A stretch of DNA of 64,000 nt from Nostoc sp. 'Peltigera membranacea cyanobiont' N6 (GTDB lineage: Bacteria; Cyanobacteriota; Cyanobacteriia; Cyanobacteriales; Nostocaceae). Within the stretch, counting starts at the first letter, position 1; every line of letters starts with the position of its first letter. The notes under the pieces are model-generated. The model was not told the DNA's origin. It worked only from the letters and a program-made list of their open reading frames with translations, and did no database searches. Location: positions 806,001-870,000 of the forward strand of contig NZ_CP026681.1 in the NCBI RefSeq assembly GCF_002949735.1. Reading direction: 5' to 3'. Made by a program: the position numbers and the translations under genes. This document shows, one piece after another, positions 36,548 through 46,079 of the stretch.

Positions 36548-37033
36548 GTGACTGCCCATCTCCCTCAATCTCAAAGGACATCTAATTCAGATTTGTACGA
36601 GCAAGACTTTTACCTGTGGATTCAAACCACAGCAGAACTGCTCAAACAAGGTCGGCTTACAGAACTGGATTTAGAGAATTTGATTGATGAAATTGAAACG
36701 ATGGGCAGAAGTGAAAAACGGTCATTAGAGAGCAATCTGGAAGTTTTGCTGATGTATCTGCTCAAATACCAAATTCAAACTGAAAGGCGCTCAAAAAGTT
36801 GGCAGTACACAATTTTGGAACACCGCAGGCGAGTCCAAAAGGCACTCAAGGAAAGTCCGAGTTTGAAACCTTACTTCGATCGGGTTTTTGACGAAAGCTA
36901 CCAAACTGCTAGACGACTGGCTGTAATTGAAACTGGATTAGCGATCGCTATCTTCCCAGAAAAATCTCTCTTCACGCCAGAGCAAGCCCTCGACCCCGAT
37001 TTTTTACCTGAGTCACGATCTCACGTTTTATGA
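36548..37033 (+). CDS. DUF29-family protein
   Basis: 161 residues of the DUF29 family common in cyanobacteria: LYEQDFYLWIQTTAELLKQG, LTELDLENLIDEIETMGRSE, then VLLMYLLKYQIQTERRSKSW. It is all-helical and soluble, of unknown function. The start is GTG at 36548; there is no strong ribosome site, and the DNA just upstream (GGAGCGTAGCGACGTG) resembles other dispersed repeat fragments, so the native leader may have been altered. Confidence 0.78.
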   Translation: MTAHLPQSQRTSNSDLYEQDFYLWIQTTAELLKQGRLTELDLENLIDEIETMGRSEKRSLESNLEVLLMYLLKYQIQTERRSKSWQYTILEHRRRVQKALKESPSLKPYFDRVFDESYQTARRLAVIETGLAIAIFPEKSLFTPEQALDPDFLPESRSHVL

Positions 37034-37062
37034 TGAGGTAAAACTCTTTTGCTTCCTACTCC

Positions 37063-37866
37063 ATGACTCAACCAACCTCTGTAAAAGCGATCGCAATTTT
37101 CGATATTGATGGCGTTGTGCGCGATGTTAGCGGTTCCTATCGCCGGGCGATCGCAGATACCGTAGAACATTTTACTACCCAAGCATATCGCCCAACCCCA
37201 ATAGATATTGACCAGTTGAAGTCTGAAGGCGTGTGGAATAACGATTGGGAAGCATCGCAGGAATTAATTTACCGCTACTTTGAAACTCAAAAACAGAGCC
37301 GCGAGCAACTGCAATTAGATTACAGTGCGATCGTTGCTTTTTTCCAATCGCGTTACCGAGGCCCAGACCCAAATAATTTTACTGGTTATATCTGTAATGA
37401 ACCCTTATTATTACAACCTAGCTATTTAGAACAACTTACCCAAGCTGGGATTGCTTGGGGATTTTTTAGCGGTGCAACTCGTGCTTCTGCTAACTATGTA
37501 TTAGAAAAGCGCTTGGGCTTGGAATCTCCGGTGTTGATTGCGATGGAAGATGCACCAGGGAAACCTGACCCTACTGGACTTTTTGCCACAGTTCGGGAGT
37601 TAGAAAATGAAATTGAGCAAAAATCAGCGATCGTATATGTGGGGGATACGGTAGCAGATATGTATACCGTCGAGAAAGCACGGGGTCTAGATTCTGCTCG
37701 TTCTTGGATTGGTGTAGGGGTTTTACCACCCCATGTCCAGGAAACAGCAATGCGTGGTGATGCCTATAGTGAAACACTAATAGCAGCCGGAGCAGCAGTA
37801 GTTTTGCGTAATGTGCAAGAATTAACCCCAAGACAGATTCAAGAATTGGTGAGTTCATCTATTTAA
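37063..37866 (+). CDS. HAD-IA family phosphatase (TIGR01548 type)
   Basis: 267-residue haloacid-dehalogenase-like hydrolase. Motif I is FDIDGVVRDV (residues 13-22, nucleophile Asp), motif II is FFSGATRAS, motif III the Lys of APGKPDP, and motif IV VGDTVADM. Family members of this cyanobacterial subgroup are annotated only as HAD hydrolases. Its ATG is 29 bases after the DUF29 stop, so the two may be cotranscribed. Confidence 0.85.
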   Translation: MTQPTSVKAIAIFDIDGVVRDVSGSYRRAIADTVEHFTTQAYRPTPIDIDQLKSEGVWNNDWEASQELIYRYFETQKQSREQLQLDYSAIVAFFQSRYRGPDPNNFTGYICNEPLLLQPSYLEQLTQAGIAWGFFSGATRASANYVLEKRLGLESPVLIAMEDAPGKPDPTGLFATVRELENEIEQKSAIVYVGDTVADMYTVEKARGLDSARSWIGVGVLPPHVQETAMRGDAYSETLIAAGAAVVLRNVQELTPRQIQELVSSSI

Positions 37867-37952
37867 TCTGTATTCTAAGATTAATCAAGTTATGCGTGGA
37901 TGAATGATTAGCTGATAACGATCTTGCTCGAATTATTGGGAGATAAATAAAA

Positions 37953-39341
37953 ATGTCTGCACTTAAACTGCCTAACGGCCCTCAAACTCACCCTTGGGTA
38001 CAGACATATCAATGGCTGACTAACCCAGTGGAATACATGGAAGACTGTGCTAAAAGCTATGGTGATATGTTCACTCTCCGAATCGGCCCAGTTTTTACTC
38101 CTCAAGTCTTCATTAGCAATCCTCAAGCAATTCAGCAGATTTTTACCACAGATCCAAAACAGTTAGATTCTGGTACAGCAGCAGGTTCAGGAACGCCTTT
38201 ATTGGGGCCAAATTCTCTATTTTCCTTAGAAGGAAAATCTCACCAGCGCCAGCGTAAACTGCTCACACCTCCTCTACATGGGGAAAGAATGCAGGCTTAT
38301 GGTGATTTAATTAGTGAGATCGCCAAGCAAGTAACTAGCGAGTGGCCAGTTGGGGAAACCTTTACAGTCTTGCCATCCATGCAAGAAATCTCATTTCAGG
38401 TGATTTTGAAGGCTGTATTTGGTCTACAAGATGGACTTCGTTATGAAAAACTCAAAGAAATCCTGATTGCTATCCTGAATCCAAAAAGACCTCTTTTGCG
38501 GGCAATATTCCTCCTGTTCCCGTTATTACGAAAGGATTTAGGTCCTCGCAGTCCTTGGGGAAGTTATCTACGTTTGCGGCAGCAAATGGACGATCTGATC
38601 TATGCTGAAATTCAAGAGAGGCGATCGCTTGGCGACCAGTCTCGAAGTGATATTCTGTCTTTAATGATGGCGGCTCGTGATGAAGCAGGGGAGCCGATGA
38701 CAGACTTGGAATTACGTGATGAATTGATGACTTTGTTGATTGCAGGTCATGAAACTACGGCTAGTTCTTTGGCATGGGCGCTGTACTGGATTCATCATCA
38801 GCCTGAAGTCCGTGAAAAGCTAGTGCAAGAACTGGATAGCCTCGGTGACAACAAAGACCCAAACGCCATTTTCCGATTACCTTATTTAAATGCAGTTTGT
38901 TCGGAAACAATGCGCCTATATCCGGTGGCGATGTTAGGAGTAAATCGATTGGTTAAATCACCTTTAGAAATTGCAGGCTACAAATTTGACCCTGGTACAA
39001 TATTGGTTCCTTGTATTTATTTGAGCCATCATCGAGAAGATTTATACCCCAATTCCAAGCAGTTTCAGCCAGATCGTTTTCTAGAACGCCAATTTACTCC
39101 ATCTGAATATTTGCCCTTTGGTGGTGGTAATCGTCGCTGTATTGGCATGGCATTTGCCCTGTTTGAGATGAAGCTGGTATTGGCAACTGTACTATCTGAT
39201 TGGCAAATGAAATTAGCTGATACACAGCCAGTACTACCAGTTCGCAAAAGCATCTTGTTAGCACCAGGCGGTGGTGTACCAATGGTGGTAACTGGAAAGC
39301 GACAGCAAAATCAGCGAGTTCTTGAGACTAACTTAGTGTAA
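37953..39341 (+). CDS. cytochrome P450 (CYP110-like)
   Basis: 462-residue soluble P450. The I-helix AGHETT is at 264-269, ExxR at 318-321 (ETMR) and the haem loop FGGGNRRCIG has the Cys ligand at 396. Overall sequence and the LPNGPQTHPWVQTYQWLTNP start resemble the CYP110 family found in nearly every heterocystous cyanobacterium, whose members oxidise fatty acids or terpenoids. No dedicated ferredoxin or reductase gene is adjacent, so general ferredoxin probably supplies electrons. Confidence 0.93.
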   Translation: MSALKLPNGPQTHPWVQTYQWLTNPVEYMEDCAKSYGDMFTLRIGPVFTPQVFISNPQAIQQIFTTDPKQLDSGTAAGSGTPLLGPNSLFSLEGKSHQRQRKLLTPPLHGERMQAYGDLISEIAKQVTSEWPVGETFTVLPSMQEISFQVILKAVFGLQDGLRYEKLKEILIAILNPKRPLLRAIFLLFPLLRKDLGPRSPWGSYLRLRQQMDDLIYAEIQERRSLGDQSRSDILSLMMAARDEAGEPMTDLELRDELMTLLIAGHETTASSLAWALYWIHHQPEVREKLVQELDSLGDNKDPNAIFRLPYLNAVCSETMRLYPVAMLGVNRLVKSPLEIAGYKFDPGTILVPCIYLSHHREDLYPNSKQFQPDRFLERQFTPSEYLPFGGGNRRCIGMAFALFEMKLVLATVLSDWQMKLADTQPVLPVRKSILLAPGGGVPMVVTGKRQQNQRVLETNLV

Positions 39342-39387
39342 AAAGTATCAGAATCAGGTGGGAGCGATCCTTTGATTTACCTACTAA

Positions 39388-40197
39388 TTACTGGATTTTC
39401 AAGAACTTATCCAAAGCTGTAACTAGACTAGGAGGCCAACGGCGGATATTTTTTACCCAGTCAATATCCTTGTAGCGGCTATCTAGCCCATAAGCTGCTA
39501 CCCAGTTGCTCTCGGCTTCACCTTGTTCTCCATTTACCCAATATGCAGCAGTGAGGGCGGCACGCACATCAGCAAACTTGGAGTATTTACGGGCGATATT
39601 TCGCATTTCGCGGATTGCTTGCTCTTTTTGACCAGTTTCATAGAGGGCGAGAGCGTAGTTCGCACGGGCGAAAGCAAAATTTGGGGCTATCTCATTAGAT
39701 TTTTTGTAGTCTGCGATCGCATCATCCCATTTTCCTAAACCTGTTTTGGCATTTCCGCGATTGTTATATGCCATCGCATCTTTAGGATCGAGTTCTAAAA
39801 CATGATTATAATCTGCGATCGCATCATCCCATTTTCCCATCCCTTCCAACGCCGCCCCCCGATTCAAATATGGATCGGTGACATTTGGTGCTAGTTCTAT
39901 AGCTTTGTTATAATCTGCGATCGCTTCTTGTAACTTATTCTGACTTACCCGCGAATTTCCTCGGTTACTCCATGCCCCCGCATTAGTGGGAAATTGCTCA
40001 ATAATCTTTGTCCAGTAGGTTTCAGCCGTCGCAAAATCACCTTGATTCGTCGCTATAAACGCCTGGTTTGCCCACTCATCACCTTGTTTTAATTGTTCTT
40101 CTGTAATCTTGTTGGACGTTTGAGATTGTGCCATAACTGGTGTACCCCAGCCAAACACGAGTAATAGACTGAGAAAAATACCAATCAACTTAATCAT
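39388..40197 (-). CDS. exported TPR protein
   Basis: 269 residues with a signal peptide (MIKLIGIFLSLLLVFGWGTP ending VMAQ) and then at least four tetratricopeptide repeats (AWSNRGNSRVSQNKLQEAIA, PYLNRGAALEGMGKWDDAIA, AYNNRGNAKTGLGKWDDAIA). Periplasmic or thylakoid-lumen scaffold; the partner is unknown. Two repeats are nearly identical at the DNA level around their HIP1 sites. It sits between P450 (convergent) and ruvB. Confidence 0.85.
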   Translation of the reverse strand: MIKLIGIFLSLLLVFGWGTPVMAQSQTSNKITEEQLKQGDEWANQAFIATNQGDFATAETYWTKIIEQFPTNAGAWSNRGNSRVSQNKLQEAIADYNKAIELAPNVTDPYLNRGAALEGMGKWDDAIADYNHVLELDPKDAMAYNNRGNAKTGLGKWDDAIADYKKSNEIAPNFAFARANYALALYETGQKEQAIREMRNIARKYSKFADVRAALTAAYWVNGEQGEAESNWVAAYGLDSRYKDIDWVKNIRRWPPSLVTALDKFLKIQ

Positions 40198-40213
40198 TTT
40201 GGTTTACCTGTGT

Positions 40214-40326
40214 CTTGAAGGTGGGTAATGGGGAATGAGGAATGGGGACTGGGGAACAGAGGGGAAAGAGGTAATTCTTAATTTTCCCCCTTGGCCCCAA
40301 GTGCCCCTCTGCCTTTTGTGCCCAAT
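40214..40326 (-). repeat. about 100-bp dispersed element, inverted partner of 28530
   Basis: Reverse-oriented near copy of 28530-28633, with the same GGCACAAAAGGCAGAGGGGC core and TTAAGAATTACCTC centre. It fills the space between ruvB and the TPR gene. Confidence 0.8.
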
Positions 40327-40342
40327 GCCCAATTTCTCATAA

Positions 40343-41443
40343 TTACAATAATGACAACTGTTCATTAGGCGGCGTGAATCCCAAATGCTTATATGCTGCC
40401 TTAGTCGCCATTCTTCCACGATGAGTCCGAGTTAAATACCCAATCTGCATGAGGTAAGGTTCGTATACCTCTTCAATTGTTTGAGTATCTTCACCTGTAG
40501 CTGCTGCCATTGTTTCCAACCCCACTGGCCCGCCATTAAATTGTTCAATTATCACACTCAGCATTTGGCGGTCTGTCCAATCCAAACCGCATGGATCTAC
40601 TTGGAATAGTTGCAGAGCTTCAGATGCAATGATTTCATTAATTTCGCCCGACACCTTAACCTCCGCATAATCACGGACTCGTTTAAGTAGCCTATTAGCA
40701 ATTCGTGGCGTTCCGCGCGAACGACGGGCAATTTCTGTTGCACCATCTTCTGTAACAGGGGTTTTGAGTAATTGAGCAGTTCGCAGTACAATTTGAGTCA
40801 GTTCGTCAACTTCGTAAAATCGGAGTTTTTGAATTAAACCGAAGCGATCGCGCAGTGGTGAAGTTAAAGCACCAACACGGGTTGTAGCTCCCACTAGGGT
40901 AAACTTTGACAGAGGCAAACTTCTAATTCGAGCGCTGGAACCCTTACCAATAGTAATATCTAAGCGATAATCTTCCATAGCCGGGTAGAGAATTTCCTCA
41001 GTCATCCGCGAGAGGCGATGAATTTCATCTACAAATAAAATATCACCTGGTTTCATGTTCACCAGTAGCCCGACAATATCCCGCGGACGTTCTAGCGCTG
41101 GCGCACTAGTAATTTTGTAATTTACCCCCATTTCTGATGCTAAAATCATTGCCATTGTGGTTTTACCCAATCCCGGCGGCCCGTACAGCAGCAAGTGATC
41201 TAACACCTCACCACGAGACTTGGCTGCTTTGATGGCAATATCTAGCACATCCTTTAAATCTTTTTGCCCAATATAATCGGCAAATCGGTGCGGACGAATA
41301 CCCTCTTCCTGCTGTTCTTGCTCATCAATAGCAGCTTCAGGCTTCAAAATGTTTTCTGTGGATGGTGTTTTCGCCGACTCCCGACGCTGCTTTGGTTCTC
41401 CGTTGGGTTCTGGAGGCTGTTTTTTCGAGGAGATTATCGCCAT
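40343..41443 (-). CDS. ruvB: Holliday junction DNA helicase RuvB
   Basis: AAA+ motor that drives branch migration with RuvA. Walker A is GPPGLGKT (residues 88-95), Walker B LFVDEIHR, sensor VGATTRVGALTSPLRDRFG and arginine finger in the same stretch. The winged-helix C-terminus (FNGGPVGLETMAAATGED, YLTRTHRGRMAT) is complete. The N-terminus carries about 45 extra charged residues before GIRPHRFADYIGQ, which is usual for cyanobacteria. Confidence 0.96.
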   Translation of the reverse strand: MAIISSKKQPPEPNGEPKQRRESAKTPSTENILKPEAAIDEQEQQEEGIRPHRFADYIGQKDLKDVLDIAIKAAKSRGEVLDHLLLYGPPGLGKTTMAMILASEMGVNYKITSAPALERPRDIVGLLVNMKPGDILFVDEIHRLSRMTEEILYPAMEDYRLDITIGKGSSARIRSLPLSKFTLVGATTRVGALTSPLRDRFGLIQKLRFYEVDELTQIVLRTAQLLKTPVTEDGATEIARRSRGTPRIANRLLKRVRDYAEVKVSGEINEIIASEALQLFQVDPCGLDWTDRQMLSVIIEQFNGGPVGLETMAAATGEDTQTIEEVYEPYLMQIGYLTRTHRGRMATKAAYKHLGFTPPNEQLSLL

Positions 41444-41605
41444 AATTCAGCTATCTACTTTTAAGGGGACTAGAAAGTGGGGAGTGGGAGAGGCAAGGGG
41501 AAAGAATAACCAATGCCCCATGCTCGTGAAAATTTTCGTTTGGAAATACCCGCGCCAATTTAAAATTTAAATTCCGGTCAATTACCCAGAAGTACAAAAG
41601 TTATT

Positions 41606-42379
41606 ATGTTATCTAAAAGAATCTTACCGTGCTTAGATGTGAAGGCGGGACGGGTTGTAAAAGGAGTTAACTTTGTTAATCTCCAAGATGCGGGCGATCC
41701 GGTAGAACTGGCCAAGGTTTACAACGAAGCTGGTGCGGATGAGTTAGTATTTCTGGATATTACAGCTACTCATGAAGACCGAGCTACTATTTTAGATGTA
41801 GTCTACCGGACTGCCGAACAGGTCTTTATTCCATTAACTGTGGGTGGTGGCATTCAATCCTTAGAAAATGTTAAAGCTTTGTTACGAGCCGGCGCAGATA
41901 AGGTTAGTATTAATTCTGCGGCGGTGCGCGATCCCGACTTGATTAATCGGGCCAGCGATCGCTTTGGTAATCAGTGCATAGTTGTTGCAATTGATGCCAG
42001 ACGCAGAAATAACCCGGAAAATCCAGGTTGGGATGTGTATGTGCGGGGTGGAAGGGAAAATACAGGCTTAGATGCCCTATTGTGGGCACAGGAAGTTGAA
42101 AAACGCGGGGCTGGAGAACTGCTAGTGACAAGCATGGATGCCGATGGAACCCAAGCTGGGTATGACATCGAAATCACACGGGCAATAGCCGATGCTGTAG
42201 AAATTCCAGTTATTGCTTCTGGTGGCGCAGGTAATTGCGAACATATCTACACTGCCCTAACTGAAGGCAAAGCGGAAGCCGCACTACTAGCATCCCTATT
42301 ACATTACGGTCAGCTAAGTGTAGCAGAAATCAAAAATTATTTGCGCGATCGCAACGTGCCAGTCAGAACATTATCTTGA
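41606..42379 (+). CDS. hisF: imidazole glycerol phosphate synthase subunit HisF
   Basis: Cyclase (TIM barrel) subunit of histidine biosynthesis, producing IGP and AICAR from PRFAR with ammonia from HisH. It has the catalytic Asp in ILPCLDVKAGRVVKG (residue 11), the second Asp in VVAIDARR, TVGGGIQS and the phosphate sites ASGGAGN. It is complete at 257 aa and monocistronic here. Confidence 0.96.
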   Translation: MLSKRILPCLDVKAGRVVKGVNFVNLQDAGDPVELAKVYNEAGADELVFLDITATHEDRATILDVVYRTAEQVFIPLTVGGGIQSLENVKALLRAGADKVSINSAAVRDPDLINRASDRFGNQCIVVAIDARRRNNPENPGWDVYVRGGRENTGLDALLWAQEVEKRGAGELLVTSMDADGTQAGYDIEITRAIADAVEIPVIASGGAGNCEHIYTALTEGKAEAALLASLLHYGQLSVAEIKNYLRDRNVPVRTLS

Positions 42380-42478
42380 ACCACAAATTACTAGTAAATG
42401 ACATCCATCTGAGGTTAGACACACTTCCTAAAAAGGGTGTTAATATTATTTTACAAGTATTAACAAATATTAAAAAAT

Positions 42479-42673
42479 ATGTTGCTTCCTATTTTACTTT
42501 TTGATGTGGCCCTAGTAGCGTGGTCGCTGCACTTAATGGAAAAAGCCTACGAGAGTAAAGAATTTTCTCTAATGTTGGCTGGTACATTAGTTGCTCTGGC
42601 TGCTGCTGCTATGTTAGTAGTTTACTTTTTGATGGGGCACTGTATGACCTATTTATTGCAAGTGTCGTTGTGA
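42479..42673 (+). CDS. small two-helix membrane protein
   Basis: 64 residues with two hydrophobic helices (LLPILLFDVALVAWSLHLM and LMLAGTLVALAAAAMLVVYF) joined by a charged turn (EKAYESKEF). No family is recognised and no ribosome site is evident. It lies 100 bases after hisF. The composition is that of a real membrane peptide. Confidence 0.5.
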   Translation: MLLPILLFDVALVAWSLHLMEKAYESKEFSLMLAGTLVALAAAAMLVVYFLMGHCMTYLLQVSL

Positions 42674-42767
42674 AGGTTGAGTGGTAGAGGAGATATTTAA
42701 AATTTAGTTTCCACAAAAAGCTTGACAAAGTAATAATAACTAAGCCATTATATGTAATGGATTTTAA

Positions 42768-42840
42768 GGGGTTATAGCGCAGTTGGTAGCGCACCTCAAT
42801 GGCATTGAGGGGGTCAGCGGTTCGAATCCGCTTAGCTCCA
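42768..42840 (+). tRNA. tRNA-Ala (GGC)
   Basis: Full cloverleaf: acceptor GGGGTTA/TAGCTCC with a G3-U70 pair (the alanine identity element), anticodon arm CCTCA-ATGGCAT-TGAGG, T arm AGCGG-TTCGAAT-CCGCT. CCA is not encoded. This is a canonical housekeeping tRNA, unlike the array at 52.6-57.3 kb. Confidence 0.95.
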
Positions 42841-43002
42841 TCCTTAAACTTTAAGTCTCGTTATACCTGTTTGTGATTGGAAGCATAATTTTTCTGCGAC
42901 GAAAAGCTTATGCTTCCAATTTTTTATACTTGACAAAAACGCGGACTAAATTTTTATAGTCACCTCGGTTTTGCAAATAGATTTATCTGATTTCGCGGAA
43001 AA

Positions 43003-43388
43003 CCCCATCCGTCTATACGGTGGGGATGGATAGCGGTCTACGGAGCGGAGCGCAGTAGACAATCCCTTCAATGCTAAAATAGGAAAGTGAGTAAGAATAA
43101 TCATCTACGTGTTGAAGCATTCACGTTTGCGGTGAGACTCCGGCACAGTAAGTCACTACTGCTTTTAAGCAGCAAGCCTAAACAACTGACAAGCAATATC
43201 AGAATGCAGAGCGTACCTATCTGGCTGAGTGATGGACTCTGAAAGCATGAATCTAAATACAAAAGTAAGCCCAATTCTTACGCCTCTCGTATGGGTGTTA
43301 GTTTGAGGGTCTAGAGGGATACTTGAATGTCCCACTGTCATCACGAGATGTCAGGAATCCCCATCCGCCTTGCGGTGGGGTGGTTCAA
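43003..43388. mobile_element. transposase-less IS200/IS605-like element (PATE-like)
   Basis: Two hairpins of the same design and orientation bound the stretch: CCCCATCCGT-CTAT-ACGGTGGGG at 43003-43025 and CCCCATCCGC-CTT-GCGGTGGGG at 43359-43380, each with one bulged T. Such subterminal hairpins mark IS200/IS605 ends, and sequences like TCAGGAATCCCCATCCGC followed by GGTTCAA are typical of right ends in Nostoc. No tnpA or tnpB remains. The inside includes CTACTGC-TTTTAA-GCAGCAAG and other potential stems and could correspond to a TnpB-associated guide RNA scaffold; that is inference. Confidence 0.5.
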
Positions 43389-43394
43389 CTTTGG

Positions 43395-45122
43395 CTAATA
43401 CTTCCTCTCTTTTGGCTCAAACATAGTAATCGCCACCGGTCGATATTGAATATCAATTCCTGCTGGTGAATAGTAAGCCATTGTGTGTTTGAGGAAGTTA
43501 GCATCATCTCGCTGGGAATAATCTTCGCGGAAGTGTGCGCCACGACTTTCCTGACGATTTAGGGCTGATGCTAGAATTGTCTGTCCCACGATCATCAAAC
43601 TTCGCAATTCTAAGGCTTCCACAAGTTCTGTATTCCAGCAAGTTCCCTTATCATCTAAATAAATTTCAGGGTATTGCTGTTGTATTTCTGCTAATTTGTG
43701 TAAGCCTTCACTCATTAATGCCTCAGTGCGGAAAACACCGCAGTACTCAGTCATACAATCTTGGAAAGCCTGACGGACTTGGTTAATCCGATACTGTCCT
43801 GGTTGTTCTAGCAAAGCTTGGATTTCTTGCTGGGCTTGCATTACATAGCGTTGCTCATCTACAGAGGGTAACTTCCGTTTTTGGACAAATTTGGCGATCG
43901 CAGCCCCAGTTCTCTTGCCATAAACGACACATTCAAGTAGAGAATTACTCCCAAGGCGATTGGCACCATGTACGGAAACACAAGATGTTTCGCCAGCTGC
44001 AAAGAAAGCATCCACAAAACCATCACCACTGCTACGGACTTGCCCATCAGTATTAACTGGGATACCACCCATACAATAGTGAATTGTCGGACGCACTGGC
44101 ATAGGTTGAGTTACCGCATCAACACCCACCAAACGATGTGCTTCTTCCCAACAAAAGGGAACGCGACTCATAATTTTTTCTTTACCCAAATGGCGGAGAT
44201 CCAAATAGACAAAAGGGCCGCCAGCACTACCGTCGAGATGAATTCCACGACCGGCGCGAATTTCATAAGCGATCGCTCGTGAGGTAATATCACGAGGAGC
44301 CAATTCCATGCGACTGGGCGCATAGTTTGCCATAAAGCGATCGCCTTCACTATTAATCAGATACGCCCCTTCACCCCGAACCGCTTCCGAAATCAGCACC
44401 CCTACCGGATATAAACCAGTGGGATGAAATTGCACAAATTCCATATCTTCGAGGGGTAAACCTGCGATCGCAGTCATTGCCAAACCATCACCCGAAGAAG
44501 CGTAATCATTAGAGGTGGTATTATAAACGCGACCATAGCCCCCAGTGGCAAACATCACTGCTTTGGCTCGCACCACCTCTATGTGTCCATCCAAAAGATG
44601 GAACATCACCACACCTTTCGCCTCATTTTCTTCCAAAATGAGACGCATCACGTACCATTCTTCATAAACTTGCACCCCATAACGCCGCAAATTGTTAACC
44701 AATTCGTGCAAAATCGCGTGACCGGTCTTATCAGCAGCGTAGCAAGTGCGGTTGTGGGAATGTCCGCCAAAAGCTCGTTGGGCAATGCGGCCATCGGGTA
44801 AACGAGAGAACAAAACGCCTAGATGTTCCAAATCAATTACTACATCTGGCGCTTCTTGGGTGAGAATTGCTACAGCATCTTGGTCTGCCAAGTAATCAGA
44901 ACCCTTGACAGTATCAAAAGCATGTGCTTCCCAACTATCTTGTGAATCAACATTTTTCAGTGATGCAGCCATACCACCTTGAGCCGCCACCGAGTGGGAG
45001 CGAATTGGGTGGGTTTTAGCAACCACAGCAATATTTAAACTGGGGTCAGTGCGGGCAATTTCCACAGCAGCGCGACATCCCGCCAATCCACCCCCGACAA
45101 TAATTACATCGTGTTCCAGCAT
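43395..45122 (-). CDS. sdhA: succinate dehydrogenase / fumarate reductase flavoprotein subunit
   Basis: 575-residue FAD subunit of succinate:quinone oxidoreductase, feeding electrons to the plastoquinone pool. N-terminal FAD site IIVGGGLAGCRAA; the flavin-linking His in RSHSVAAQGG (residue 43); substrate residues in HPTGLYPVGVLISEAVRGEG; C-terminal SRGAHFREDYSQRDD. No sdhB or membrane anchor is adjacent, which is normal in cyanobacteria where the subunits are scattered. The stop lies seven bases from the IS605-like right end. Confidence 0.93.
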   Translation of the reverse strand: MLEHDVIIVGGGLAGCRAAVEIARTDPSLNIAVVAKTHPIRSHSVAAQGGMAASLKNVDSQDSWEAHAFDTVKGSDYLADQDAVAILTQEAPDVVIDLEHLGVLFSRLPDGRIAQRAFGGHSHNRTCYAADKTGHAILHELVNNLRRYGVQVYEEWYVMRLILEENEAKGVVMFHLLDGHIEVVRAKAVMFATGGYGRVYNTTSNDYASSGDGLAMTAIAGLPLEDMEFVQFHPTGLYPVGVLISEAVRGEGAYLINSEGDRFMANYAPSRMELAPRDITSRAIAYEIRAGRGIHLDGSAGGPFVYLDLRHLGKEKIMSRVPFCWEEAHRLVGVDAVTQPMPVRPTIHYCMGGIPVNTDGQVRSSGDGFVDAFFAAGETSCVSVHGANRLGSNSLLECVVYGKRTGAAIAKFVQKRKLPSVDEQRYVMQAQQEIQALLEQPGQYRINQVRQAFQDCMTEYCGVFRTEALMSEGLHKLAEIQQQYPEIYLDDKGTCWNTELVEALELRSLMIVGQTILASALNRQESRGAHFREDYSQRDDANFLKHTMAYYSPAGIDIQYRPVAITMFEPKERKY

Positions 45123-45329
45123 AATTAGCCGTTCTATCTATATACTTGGATAAAATTAAACGTTGTTAGACGTGCTGTTCTATTGTATAGACGTGATTAA
45201 TCAGGCAGTGCATTGTGGCGTTTCTACAAAAAAAATTCCCTGCCTATAGACAGGGATGTTATTACAAATTTTGAAATTAGGAGTTAAAAGTTAAAACTCA
45301 AAAGTTAGGTCTTCACTCCTAACTCCTAT

Positions 45330-45353
45330 AGAGACGCGATTAATCGCGTCTCT
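45330..45353 (-). terminator. perfect palindrome after the small membrane gene
   Basis: AGAGACGCGATTAATCGCGT plus CTCT, a 12-bp perfect palindrome, lies seven bases beyond the stop of the gene at 45360. It may end that transcript, though this palindrome is also a common dispersed element in Nostoc. Confidence 0.5.
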
Positions 45354-45359
45354 AACTCT

Positions 45360-45674
45360 TTAAGTTGCTTCTACAGGTTGTTGCTGAGACACATTACCTG
45401 GCATGGGTTCCATTTTGGTTCCCGGCCCTACAGGAGTGACTTCAATATGATTTAACAAGGTAGTGACAAACGCAAACAACAAGAAAGGTAGCGATAGCAA
45501 AACGACCAGACCCGCCGTTGCTAAAGCGTATACGGGTCGCTTGGCACCCATCAGCGCCAAGGCAGATGCCAAACTTAGGGTAATTGTAATTAACCAAACA
45601 ATTATTTGACCGTATATATCACCAAAAGTCAGAGTACAGACAAACCGATACTTTTGAATATTATTTCCGCTCAT
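45360..45674 (-). CDS. conserved small membrane protein
   Basis: 104 residues beginning MSGNNIQKYRFVCTLTFGD. Two or three hydrophobic helices (IIVWLITITLSLASALALM, LATAGLVVLLSLPFLLFAFV) follow, then a Pro/Gln-rich tail. No family name is recalled. Two adjacent ATGs (45677, 45674) can start it. It precedes sdhA on the same strand with about 240 bases between, so a link to Sdh is possible but unsupported. Confidence 0.6.
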   Translation of the reverse strand: MSGNNIQKYRFVCTLTFGDIYGQIIVWLITITLSLASALALMGAKRPVYALATAGLVVLLSLPFLLFAFVTTLLNHIEVTPVGPGTKMEPMPGNVSQQQPVEAT

Positions 45675-46079
45675 CACATTTGCCTCAAGTCTCTCCTAAT
45701 AGGTTCTACGTTAGAACCATGTTTGCTTTGTAGACAATTTCTAAATATTATTGCAAGCTTCGTAATATAACTTCGCAATCAGCTTTTTTTGTTACAAGGC
45801 GCAATTCCTAGCGTGAATAGAGCAGCCAGACCCCACAGGAAGCTTTTATAGTCATAGCTACTTAGAATTCTTACTAAAGCCTAATTTTGTAGCGTGTGTT
45901 ACGCCGTAGGCTAACCCACCATCGGAGATTTTCGGTGCGTTAAAACTATAGATAAATCCAGCAAAGTCAGGATGTGAAATCCGATTTTTTGGTGTTAAAT
46001 TTTGAATGTTGCCCGAGTTTGTTGACTTAAATCAACAAAAACCTTTATTTTTCGTGGCAATTTTGTTTTAGGAGTGAAT
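45675..46079. other. divergent promoter region
   Basis: About 400 bases between two divergent genes. It contains no ORF. A fragment near 45893-45925 (GTTACGCCGTAGGCTAACCC) resembles the dispersed GCTACGCCTACGC repeat family. TAGGAG at 46069-46074 is the ribosome site for the barrel gene. Confidence 0.5.

Noticed and set aside
39523..39738. ORF antisense to the TPR gene
   Set aside because: The TPR repeats and signal peptide on the minus strand are clear.
42841..43002. Second RNA gene after tRNA-Ala
   Set aside because: Only a short hairpin-like stretch (GGAAGCATAA/TTATGCTTCC) near 42879-42919; no known RNA fold recognised.
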